From a virus: 31,177 nt of DNA. This document shows, in pieces, positions 19,545-26,282 of this stretch; position 1 is the first letter of the stretch, and every line of letters starts with the position of its first letter. The stretch spans positions 1-31,177 of IMG/VR virus record IMGVR_UViG_3300047510_000227. One strand, written 5' to 3'. A program made the position numbers and the translations under genes. The notes beneath the pieces are model-generated. The model searched no databases. It was not told where the DNA came from and saw only the letters and a list, made by a program, of their open reading frames with translations.

Positions 19545-19713
19545 TTACAGCAGGTGTGAGCCAGAGTTACCAGACTCATACTGCAAGAACTGCCGTAGAT
19601 GGTTTAAGCACCCTGAACAGGTGAACAATCCCTACGGTCAGTCCGTTGTCAGTGTTGAGTCTAGTAGCTCAGAGGCGTGTGTATATACGCCAATCTCATT
19701 CTTGAAGAAATAA
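19525..19713 (+). CDS. hypothetical 62-aa protein, last gene of the rightward operon
   Basis: A 62-aa protein (MNTLPFDYSRCEPELPDSYC, then KNCRRWFKHPEQVNNPYGQ, later EACVYTP). The four Cys (C11, C20, C23 and one near 51) may form a small zinc site (YCKNC). It begins within the end of the DUF3310 gene and its last 18 nt overlap the convergent lysozyme gene. No family recognised. Confidence 0.66.
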   Translation: MNTLPFDYSRCEPELPDSYCKNCRRWFKHPEQVNNPYGQSVVSVESSSSEACVYTPISFLKK

Positions 19714-20202
19714 GGCACGTTCTGCTTGTCTGCGCTTAACGAGTCCCGGCAACACCTTGCCACCACCCTTCACCCAAGCCATAAAAGCCTCGGCAGCACC
19801 CTCCCAATCGCCTCTATTAGCCTTTATACGGATAGTAGAGCGTTGGAGGTTGCCTAGCCCAGCATTGAAGGCAAAACTGACCAGAGCGTCAAAGCTGCCT
19901 TGACGGCCAACACAGCCGGGAACAAGTCGTAGAACACCACGTTCAAAATTCTCAACGTCAACACGGAATAGTTCGTTGATCTCTTCCTTGGTCCAAACAC
20001 GGTTGTCCTCCGGTTTCAATGCGTATTTGCTGCGTATCAGTCCTGTGTAGCCTTCTTTCCGAACCATAGGCAGTTTGATCTGCTGTTGGTACAGGACATG
20101 GCCGTAACCAATGGTCCAGATGTGGGCAGGGCAAAGGTAGGGTTTGTTCCTGAACCCTTCATAGCGGTGCATCAGATCTTCACCAGCCTTGGACAGCTTC
20201 AC
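19696..20202 (-). CDS. endolysin, GH24 (T4-type) lysozyme
   Basis: A 168-aa muramidase that cleaves the peptidoglycan glycan strands at lysis. It starts at GTG 20202, overlapping the holin stop as GTGA. The N-terminal motif is YEGFRNKPYLCPAHIWTIGYGH: catalytic E15, then C24 nine residues on and T30 six further, the same spacing as T4 E11/D20/T26 but with Cys in place of Asp, as in some other phage lysozymes. SFAFNAGLGNLQRSTI and the C-terminal GLVKRRQAERALF are also typical. No signal peptide or SAR segment is seen, so release should depend on a holin. Its 3' end overlaps the convergent gene by 18 nt. Confidence 0.9.
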   Translation of the reverse strand: MKLSKAGEDLMHRYEGFRNKPYLCPAHIWTIGYGHVLYQQQIKLPMVRKEGYTGLIRSKYALKPEDNRVWTKEEINELFRVDVENFERGVLRLVPGCVGRQGSFDALVSFAFNAGLGNLQRSTIRIKANRGDWEGAAEAFMAWVKGGGKVLPGLVKRRQAERALFLQE

Positions 20203-20702
20203 TTCTTGCCCCAGTTACGTGAGCCAAACCAGAAACCAATGATGCCTCCAAGCATTGCCATCTCGTCAGCCGTGAAGATCACATCAGCGTATCGCAGCAC
20301 ATCATCCATGCTGGTGATGAGGCTAGGATTGCTCCACAGGTAGTAGCACAAAAAGATGTTGATGCAGACCAACTCCAGCACAAAAATGTATGTGATGGTT
20401 GGTCGGACAGTGCCAATGTAGTTCACGATCCACTTGCTGCCATTTTCGATAATGGCCTTGTCGTGATCTTGAGCGCCTTGGACCATATCGGCCTGAGTTT
20501 GCATGGCAACCTGCTCAGTGCGGATCTCCTCAATGTGGGCTTGTGCTGCAAAGCCTTGAGCGGCCAATGCCAACTCACGCTCGTTCTGGAGGGAAGCCAG
20601 ACGCAACTCATGGGCTTGGTCGGCTTTGTTCTGGAAGAACTCAAGAAGTTTAGGTAGGCCAGAAATTAAAAGACCCCCCAGGGTCGAAATAAGTGACAGC
20701 AT
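20199..20702 (-). CDS. holin, 3TM-type candidate
   Basis: A 167-aa membrane protein. N-terminal hydrophobic/amphipathic segment LSLISTLGGLLISGLPKLL (2-20), an Ala/Gln/Glu-rich helical middle (about 25-88), a long hydrophobic segment TYIFVLELVCINIFLCYYLW, and a final IFTADEMAMLGGIIGFWFGSR. The ending FWFGSRxW and layout resemble the holin family with three segments first described in gene-transfer-agent release (GTA_holin_3TM). It is directly upstream of the lysozyme gene (GTGA overlap), the expected position for a holin. Confidence 0.75.
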   Translation of the reverse strand: MLSLISTLGGLLISGLPKLLEFFQNKADQAHELRLASLQNERELALAAQGFAAQAHIEEIRTEQVAMQTQADMVQGAQDHDKAIIENGSKWIVNYIGTVRPTITYIFVLELVCINIFLCYYLWSNPSLITSMDDVLRYADVIFTADEMAMLGGIIGFWFGSRNWGKK

Positions 20703-21133
20703 TATTTTCCTTTCAGTTGGTCAACAACGTACAGCCCAATGATTGCCAGAGACACCAGCAAAATAATGATGGCTGTCCACATAACAAAAGCCCAAGCCTT
20801 TTCGATCCTTGCAGCTCTTTTACGAGCAGCCTCTTTCTCAACAGCATCACGCTTTTGCTTGGCTTCTTTCTTGAACTTGAGCCAATCCTCCCACAGGCCA
20901 GCCCTGCCGTGGTAGACCATCATGCGCTTGAGTTCGGCTTCGTTGGTTTTGATCTGCTCTAAGGCAGCAAAGGCCTCCATGTCATTGTCTGACTCGGCCT
21001 TCTTTTGGATCTTGCTGGTGTTGTCAAAGTAATTGAACAACTGCTGCCCAGCAGCCATGATATCGCCACCATTGTTGACGGCTTCCTTAATGACCGCAAA
21101 AACCGCATTAGCTGCTGCAAGTTCAACCAACAT
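20702..21133 (-). CDS. membrane-anchored coiled-coil protein in lysis region
   Basis: The start is probably ATG 21133 (MLVELAAANAVFAVIKEAV), 143 aa; a TTG at 21145 is an alternative. The middle is a Lys/Glu/Ala-rich coiled coil (about 55-108), and the C-terminus has one transmembrane segment, WAFVMWTAIIILLVSLAII, followed by a short charged tail. I know homologues as uncharacterised proteins near phage lysis genes. It could be a second holin-like or spanin-like factor, but no outer-membrane lipoprotein partner is seen. Coupled by TAATG to the holin gene. Confidence 0.68.
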   Translation of the reverse strand: MLVELAAANAVFAVIKEAVNNGGDIMAAGQQLFNYFDNTSKIQKKAESDNDMEAFAALEQIKTNEAELKRMMVYHGRAGLWEDWLKFKKEAKQKRDAVEKEAARKRAARIEKAWAFVMWTAIIILLVSLAIIGLYVVDQLKGK

Positions 21134-21218
21134 AGGCCCACACAACTACTTTGACGCAATAGACAATGAATCCGACTAAAGCCGCAGCCGCAATAAAGCT
21201 GACGGCCAAGTCCTTCAT
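21123..21218 (-). CDS. 31-aa membrane mini-protein
   Basis: ATG 21218 overlaps the upstream stop as ATGA; TGA ends within the first codons of the next gene, so it overlaps both. The product MKDLAVSFIAAAALVGFIVY then CVKVVVWAYVG is nearly all hydrophobic after the first residues. It may be a single-span membrane peptide, perhaps a holin regulator or accessory. No homologue can be named. Confidence 0.62.
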   Translation of the reverse strand: MKDLAVSFIAAAALVGFIVYCVKVVVWAYVG

Positions 21219-21448
21219 TTGAATTGATCTTTAAATGTCTGCCAGTAAATGCCAGCAGCAACGGCCAAAGCACCAATGTACAAAATGGGTCTGGCAAGCT
21301 TACCTAGAGTCTCAAGAACAAGAAAAGCACCAGATGCTGCTTGAAACGCAGCAACGACACCTTGAGTGTTCTGGTCAATCCGATCAACCTTCTGTTCGAC
21401 AAGAATGAGTCGAGAGTAGATTTCAGCATGGGATACTTCTTTGTCCAT
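21215..21448 (-). CDS. XhlA-like small membrane protein (holin-associated candidate)
   Basis: A 77-aa protein. An N-terminal coiled-coil region (EIYSRLILVEQKVDRIDQN), then an Ala-rich helix and one or two hydrophobic segments (FLVLETLGKL; PILYIGALAVAAGIYW), and a short charged end. This layout, a short coiled coil then membrane span, resembles XhlA/hemolysin-type proteins that assist holins. It is upstream of the mini-protein and holin genes. The exact family is not certain. Confidence 0.65.
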   Translation of the reverse strand: MDKEVSHAEIYSRLILVEQKVDRIDQNTQGVVAAFQAASGAFLVLETLGKLARPILYIGALAVAAGIYWQTFKDQFK

Positions 21449-21451
21449 GAT

Positions 21452-22846
21452 TTATCTCTGATAAGCAGATGCAGGGGTTAGGCCACGACCACCGCCAACT
21501 TTAGCGGCATATTCAAGTGCTTGTCTACGCTTCTTTGCAAGCTCAGTCTGAGCGTAGGGACTTCCAAGCAACATAGAATTTTCTTGGAATCGAACTTGCT
21601 CAGGAGACAGAGTAGAACCTTCACCAGCAGATGATGGACTTAAAGCCTGTTTAATCTGCCCCACAAAAGGCAAATAATCAGTTGCAATATCAGCAGCTTG
21701 CAAAGCAGCACCGCCGTAGTTGCCTTGTTGGGCAGCATTTGCAAGATTTGGAATAGCAACTAATGCACCTATAGTACCTGCAACCCGTGTTGTCTTTGTG
21801 CCCATGCCACTGCCTTTTGGCTGGTTAATAGGTTGCGTAATGCCACGAGTAATTTCAGCAGGAGCAAGCCCAGCAGCAACCATTTCAGCACGAGTAGCCC
21901 TGCCCAACAAACGATTGATATCCTTGGATTCTTGGATAGCCTGTTCGTTTGTCAATGGGAATGGACGCTCTGTATAAGCCTTGGTGTACTCAGCTTGACC
22001 AATATTTTGACGGGGTGTGTCAATGTATTGAGCGCCTGGAACAAAAGCGTAACCAGATGGAACATCTGCTACAGATGCATATTCATTTTTAAATTTAGGC
22101 ATCCCTTTTTTATTAAGTTCGGCGGCTGGACCCATACCAGCAAAGGCAGGTTTACCAGTACCAGTACGCAACTCTTGAGGTGGTGCAACAGGAGCAGGAG
22201 CAGCAGCAGGAGGTTTAGCAGCCTCAATAGGCTGTTCAGGAATTTCCTGAATCATCTCTTTCACAGTGTCTGTAACGATACTGGTGACAGGAGAATTAGG
22301 AGCAGCAGAAGGTGTTGGTGCAGGAGCGTCAACAGGGGCTGCTGTAATTGGGGTAGAGATAGGGTTTTGAGCAGCAAAAGCAGCATCTAACTCAGCCACT
22401 GTTGGGGTTGCACTGGGGGCTACAGGTGCTTTTAGTTGAGCAGCACGAGCCTCAAGGTCTTGAGGTGTCAGATTGGTCTGCTGTGGCTTGACAGGCTGCA
22501 TTGGCTGCTGGTCAATAGGCTCAACATCAAGCTTTGGGTCAAAACGATATGTTGGTCGATTGCTTGGGTCGTTAGGATCATCTGCACCCCCACCCATTAA
22601 AGCTTTCAATCCAGTTGCAGCAGCACCAAGCACAGCCAAGCCAGCAGGAAGATGCCACCAATCATTGCCAATACGTTCTTGGATTTGTTCGGCAGTACCT
22701 AACTGAAACCCATCTGGACCTTTTTTAAATGGATCAGTTTTTGCAGGGTCACTTGTTTGAAACTTGATCTCGTTTTCGATTTCAGAGTCAGAAATGCCAG
22801 CAGCTTTTGCCGCTTTACGATAGCCTTCAACATCAAATGCTGCCAT
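21452..22846 (-). CDS. candidate internal virion/ejection protein, Pro/Ala-rich (464 aa)
   Basis: A 464-aa protein. Residues 1-60 are a charged helical start (MAAFDVEGYRKAAKAAGIS); a hydrophobic segment follows at about 65-85 (LPAGLAVLGAAATGLKALM). Then comes a long Pro/Ala/Thr-rich disordered region (about 100-235), a mixed domain with EQAIQESKDINRLLGRATR, a second hydrophobic part (VAGTIGALVAIPNLANAA) and a basic C-terminus. The membrane-prone segments and position between tail and lysis genes suggest an ejection protein. GGGAGA lies 6 nt upstream of ATG 22846. No enzymatic domain recognised. Confidence 0.62.
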   Translation of the reverse strand: MAAFDVEGYRKAAKAAGISDSEIENEIKFQTSDPAKTDPFKKGPDGFQLGTAEQIQERIGNDWWHLPAGLAVLGAAATGLKALMGGGADDPNDPSNRPTYRFDPKLDVEPIDQQPMQPVKPQQTNLTPQDLEARAAQLKAPVAPSATPTVAELDAAFAAQNPISTPITAAPVDAPAPTPSAAPNSPVTSIVTDTVKEMIQEIPEQPIEAAKPPAAAPAPVAPPQELRTGTGKPAFAGMGPAAELNKKGMPKFKNEYASVADVPSGYAFVPGAQYIDTPRQNIGQAEYTKAYTERPFPLTNEQAIQESKDINRLLGRATRAEMVAAGLAPAEITRGITQPINQPKGSGMGTKTTRVAGTIGALVAIPNLANAAQQGNYGGAALQAADIATDYLPFVGQIKQALSPSSAGEGSTLSPEQVRFQENSMLLGSPYAQTELAKKRRQALEYAAKVGGGRGLTPASAYQR

Positions 22847-22848
22847 TG

Positions 22849-24453
22849 TTATCTCCCGCCAAATTGTTTTGCAAGCTCACGGGCTGATGGGCCTTTGGAC
22901 TTGATCTCAGGATTGGTAATAGAGCGGCCACGGATAGACTTTGGCTGCTCTTTAGGTGCAGCACCAATGCCAAGAGAAAGGCCAAAATCAGCAGGTGTTT
23001 CACCAGTTGATGGACGACTCTGTGCAGGTCTACGCAAGATTTCTCGGTTCTTCTGTGCAAACTGCTGACGCAAATCTTTGAAAGCTTGTGTACGAGCAAA
23101 AGCACTTTCAAGCTCACCAGCACTAGGAATCTGTGACTTGTCTTTGTATCTAGTGAGTTGCTGTTTACGCCAATCAGCAAACGCTTGAGTTGCGTCTTGA
23201 TTGAATTCGCCAATCAAAGCCAAAGCTTCACCACGGGCAAATTCATCACCAATTTGGTATGTCTTTGGGTTGATCAAGAAAGGTAAAGTACCGTGCTTGG
23301 AAGACAACTCAAGCTGGGTCTTTTCAACCATTTGCTGAAGGTCCAAAACACGGCCAAGGTTTTTCATCTCAGCCTCACCTAAGCCTTCAAAAACTTTATT
23401 GCGAATAAAGTCATCTTTGGACTGTGTGAAGTTCCTATCAAACTGAGTGCCGTTTGTCAGGCTTTTCTGAGCTTGTTCCAATTCATTCTTGGTTACAGCT
23501 TCACCAGACCTATTGGTCACAGAGCCATCAGCACCTACACGGAAGCCAAGCTGATCAAGGACAGCATTCAATGACTTTTGTTGTGCTTCAGATAAGGAGA
23601 CATTCTTGTTATCCACCTTCTGACGCAAAGCATTTAAGCCCTCAGACACTGTTTGAGAAAACCCAAGAGATCTGGTTGTAAAAGCACCAATAGCTTTACG
23701 TTGCTCTTCGTTTAATTCTGCACCAGTAAGGTTTTGCAGTCGTTGACGCATCTCACTGTAAATTTCTTTAAGCTCAGGAGCCTTTGCCGCATAGTCAGCA
23801 GTAGCTACGTTAGCTTTGTTGAAAGCTTCAGTGTCGAATTTGGCTCGTTCTACCTTTGTTTTGTAGCCGATAGACTCTTGCAACGAGCTAACAAAACCAC
23901 CACGAGCAGCAACTTGTGCACGGTTCAATAGTTGACCTGTATCCATGTCAACAGCTTTTACAATTGTTCCCAGTTGATTGATTGTCTTTTCAATTGGGCG
24001 ACCACCTTCAAGGTCATAAACAATTTGCTTTGTCTCAGTTCCACCAGTGACAAATTTACGCCAGTCAGGATTACCAAGCATTAGCTCAACAAACGCTCTC
24101 ATTTTTTGAGGTTTATCAGCCATGTACTCAAGAGTTTGAGCCGTAGCAATGTTGCCTTCTGGAGTCCCAGGTCCTCCTTTATCCATTACAGGCTTGATGT
24201 CTTTTTTGAAGTCATCCAAGTTGCGCTGCATGATCTCAGCAGAACGCTTAACAACAGGTTCAAACTCAGTACCTTTGACTCGGCTTGTCAAAGAATACAT
24301 AGAGACAGGATCGCCATTAGATGCGGCATCTTCATACATAGATGCAACATCAAAAGTTTTTGCTGTAACTGGCGAAATTGCACCACCAACAGGCGTTGCA
24401 TTGTTAACGTCAGGAGGAGCTACTGGAGCAACAGGGTTAATTGTTTCTTGCAT
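22849..24453 (-). CDS. candidate internal virion protein (534 aa, helical)
   Basis: A 534-aa mostly helical protein after a Pro/Val-rich N-terminus (about 1-30). The middle contains many coiled-coil-like Lys/Glu/Gln helices (AQQKSLNAVLDQLGFRVGA, GLGEAEMKNLGRVLDLQQM). The C-terminus is basic and Ser/Pro/Lys-rich. No lytic transglycosylase or protease motif is seen. Length, composition and position in a run of similar genes fit an internal core or ejection protein of a short-tailed virion. Its stop region contains the ribosome-binding site of the next gene. Confidence 0.65.
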   Translation of the reverse strand: MQETINPVAPVAPPDVNNATPVGGAISPVTAKTFDVASMYEDAASNGDPVSMYSLTSRVKGTEFEPVVKRSAEIMQRNLDDFKKDIKPVMDKGGPGTPEGNIATAQTLEYMADKPQKMRAFVELMLGNPDWRKFVTGGTETKQIVYDLEGGRPIEKTINQLGTIVKAVDMDTGQLLNRAQVAARGGFVSSLQESIGYKTKVERAKFDTEAFNKANVATADYAAKAPELKEIYSEMRQRLQNLTGAELNEEQRKAIGAFTTRSLGFSQTVSEGLNALRQKVDNKNVSLSEAQQKSLNAVLDQLGFRVGADGSVTNRSGEAVTKNELEQAQKSLTNGTQFDRNFTQSKDDFIRNKVFEGLGEAEMKNLGRVLDLQQMVEKTQLELSSKHGTLPFLINPKTYQIGDEFARGEALALIGEFNQDATQAFADWRKQQLTRYKDKSQIPSAGELESAFARTQAFKDLRQQFAQKNREILRRPAQSRPSTGETPADFGLSLGIGAAPKEQPKSIRGRSITNPEIKSKGPSARELAKQFGGR

Positions 24454-24458
24454 GATGT

Positions 24459-24995
24459 TTATCCCATTCCCGCAAACATTTGGATAGCTTTGGCAAGTTT
24501 GCCATAGCCTGGAGCATTCTTGTAATCGTCAGGAGACACAGCCATTTGATTGCTTGTATCTGGAGCCAAAGGATTGAAATCAGTTGGGTTTTGCAGATTT
24601 ACAGATGATTGAGGACTGCTTTGTTTAACACCCCAGAAGTCATCAATTTGACCATTGCCATCAGTGTCTTGTGTTGGCATTGGAGCGGCTTGAGGCATTT
24701 GAGGAGCACTAGGAGCGACTGCACCTGGAATGTTTGCGTTAATACCAATTGAAGGCGCAACAGGAGCAGAAACGCCTTGGCCTAAAGCAGGTGCTGGAAC
24801 AGCCGATGGAACTGGACTTGGTGCTGTTGTACCGTCACCAGCCGCAACAATACCTATCAGACTTGCCAATGGACTATTTCTAATCTTGGTAACCGCCGCT
24901 TCAACTTTTTTTCCGGGAGACACGCCTTTGTTCATGTAACGGCGAGGATCTCCGTAGCTTCCAAAGCTAAGACCAAAAGGTGTTTCTTCTGCCAT
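24459..24995 (-). CDS. Pro/Ala-rich virion protein with calcium-loop-like motif (178 aa)
   Basis: A 178-aa low-complexity protein. The N-terminus (MAEETPFGLSFGSYGDPRR) resembles others in this cluster; a Pro/Ala/Val-rich stretch fills about 50-108; then DTDGNGQIDDF (110-120), which has the DxDxNGxID spacing of EF-hand or dockerin-type calcium loops but lacks the usual acidic residue at loop position 12. The C-terminus (YGKLAKAIQMFAGMG) is a short helix. Probably an internal or connector protein, by place only. Confidence 0.6.
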   Translation of the reverse strand: MAEETPFGLSFGSYGDPRRYMNKGVSPGKKVEAAVTKIRNSPLASLIGIVAAGDGTTAPSPVPSAVPAPALGQGVSAPVAPSIGINANIPGAVAPSAPQMPQAAPMPTQDTDGNGQIDDFWGVKQSSPQSSVNLQNPTDFNPLAPDTSNQMAVSPDDYKNAPGYGKLAKAIQMFAGMG

Positions 24996-25004
24996 GATGT
25001 TTCC

Positions 25005-25709
25005 TTAGAAGCCAAAGCCCTTGCTGCTTGTACGCTGACCCTGAGTGCCTTGGAAGCTTGGGGTTGTAGAAGCCTGTGGTGTACCGTACACAATAGATGC
25101 GTATTTGCTGTACAAGTCCATAGGAGCACCAGCACTTGAAATCTGTTGTGCACCAGCGTTCATACCCAAAGTACCTAAGCTTTGACCGCTTTCCAATGCT
25201 GTTCTAGCAGCACCCATACGGTTAGCTTGTACCTGAGCCTGAGCACCAGCAGCAGCAGTAGCCTGACGTTGAGCATTCAGGGAAGCAAGGTTTCTGTCAG
25301 CCAAGGCCATACGAGAAGAACCCAAGCCACCAGCAGCACCGTACATGGCGTTTTGACCCAACTGTGACTCACGAGCAGATTCACGACCTGCTTGCAATGC
25401 AGCTTGGATCTGGTTTTGCTCGTACTGAGGGTCAAACAAAGCACCAAGAGTGGAAGCACCACTTCTGACTAGCTCACCGCCCTTTGTAATTGCGCCTTCT
25501 GCAACGTCACCAGCACGGCTATATACGCCTTTAGCAGCCTCGTTGACGTAAGGCTGTGCCAAATCCATGCGCTCTTCAGCACCACCAATGGTTTTTTTGT
25601 ACTGAGGTAGAGCTGTGTCTGTCAGAAAACCAGTTTGTGCCCGTAAAAGCTCTTTTTGCTCTTCCGTTACAACTGGTGCGGATGAGGAACTACCTTTACC
25701 AAAACCCAT
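25005..25709 (-). CDS. candidate internal virion protein, Ala/Gln-rich (234 aa)
   Basis: A 234-aa protein starting MGFGKGSSSSAPVVTEEQK, with a central helical Ala/Gln/Gly region: LFDPQYEQNQIQAALQAGR, MYGAAGGLGSSRMALADRN, then an Ala/Gln-rich helix and a C-terminal Ser/Gln tail ending KGFGF. Proteins with this pattern occur among structural genes of podovirus-like phages and are thought to be internal virion proteins. No Cys and no enzyme motif. It shares the MGxG...KGxG ends with the next small protein. Confidence 0.66.
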   Translation of the reverse strand: MGFGKGSSSSAPVVTEEQKELLRAQTGFLTDTALPQYKKTIGGAEERMDLAQPYVNEAAKGVYSRAGDVAEGAITKGGELVRSGASTLGALFDPQYEQNQIQAALQAGRESARESQLGQNAMYGAAGGLGSSRMALADRNLASLNAQRQATAAAGAQAQVQANRMGAARTALESGQSLGTLGMNAGAQQISSAGAPMDLYSKYASIVYGTPQASTTPSFQGTQGQRTSSKGFGF

Positions 25710-25711
25710 GA

Positions 25712-26011
25712 TTACACTCCTTTACCAGTTGCAATTTGACTAAATTTGCCGTTTGCAAGAGATCCCTTGCCAGTGGTAGGCATGGGTTGCTGCTGATTAT
25801 ACGGCTGGACCGTATTTTCGTAAGGGTTTGGCATACCCATTTGTGGTTGACCACCTTGGCTAGGCGTAGTGATCTTTCCGCCTCCTAGGCCCGTCAGGAA
25901 CTTTTCAAAGTCATTTTCTTGACCAGCCTGTTGAGGAATTGAATTAATGCCAGTTCCTTTGCCTGATGGCGGGGACTGAGGCTGCTGTATTTGAGGTGCA
26001 AAACCGCCCAT
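25712..26011 (-). CDS. Gln/Pro/Gly-rich small structural protein candidate (99 aa)
   Basis: A 99-aa low-complexity protein (MGGFAPQIQQPQSPPSGKG, a single DFEKFLTGLGG helix, then Gln/Pro/Gly repeats) that is probably disordered. AGGAG lies 6 nt upstream of ATG 26011 and overlaps the end of the previous gene. It is probably co-expressed with the internal proteins; the role is unknown. Confidence 0.62.
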   Translation of the reverse strand: MGGFAPQIQQPQSPPSGKGTGINSIPQQAGQENDFEKFLTGLGGGKITTPSQGGQPQMGMPNPYENTVQPYNQQQPMPTTGKGSLANGKFSQIATGKGV

Positions 26012-26013
26012 AA

Positions 26014-26280
26014 TTAACTCCTAGCCAAATCAACGTAATGCCACAAATCTTCGTTTCTGTATGTCCCGACAGGTTTATCAGGACACCAATCCAAGGGGGG
26101 TCCATTTAATTCATCGTACTGTTCACCAGAAACAATGAATGTTTGGAATTGTTGTGGGATAACCCAGTTCCCATTGGCTTCTTTTTTGCCAACAAGAAAC
26201 CTGATTTGAATCCCAGGGGACTCTTCAATCAAGTTGATGTCTTCTGTAACTGTGGTTTCTGGGATAACAACTGTTCTCAT
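26014..26280 (-). CDS. hypothetical 88-aa tail-region protein
   Basis: The start chosen is ATG 26280 (MRTVVIPETTVTEDINLIE), since upstream in-frame sequence would overlap the fibre gene. The 88-aa product is beta-rich (IQIRFLVGKKEANGNWVIP, FIVSGEQYDELNG) and ends with WHYVDLARS. No family recognised. It lies directly after the fibre-like gene and could be a fibre chaperone or attachment protein; the evidence is position only. Confidence 0.63.
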   Translation of the reverse strand: MRTVVIPETTVTEDINLIEESPGIQIRFLVGKKEANGNWVIPQQFQTFIVSGEQYDELNGPPLDWCPDKPVGTYRNEDLWHYVDLARS

Positions 26281-26282
26281 GA

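Noticed and set aside
20645-20695. Terminator-like CCCCCCAGGG run near the holin start
   Set aside because: It lies inside the coding sequence, has no proper stem and no T-run.
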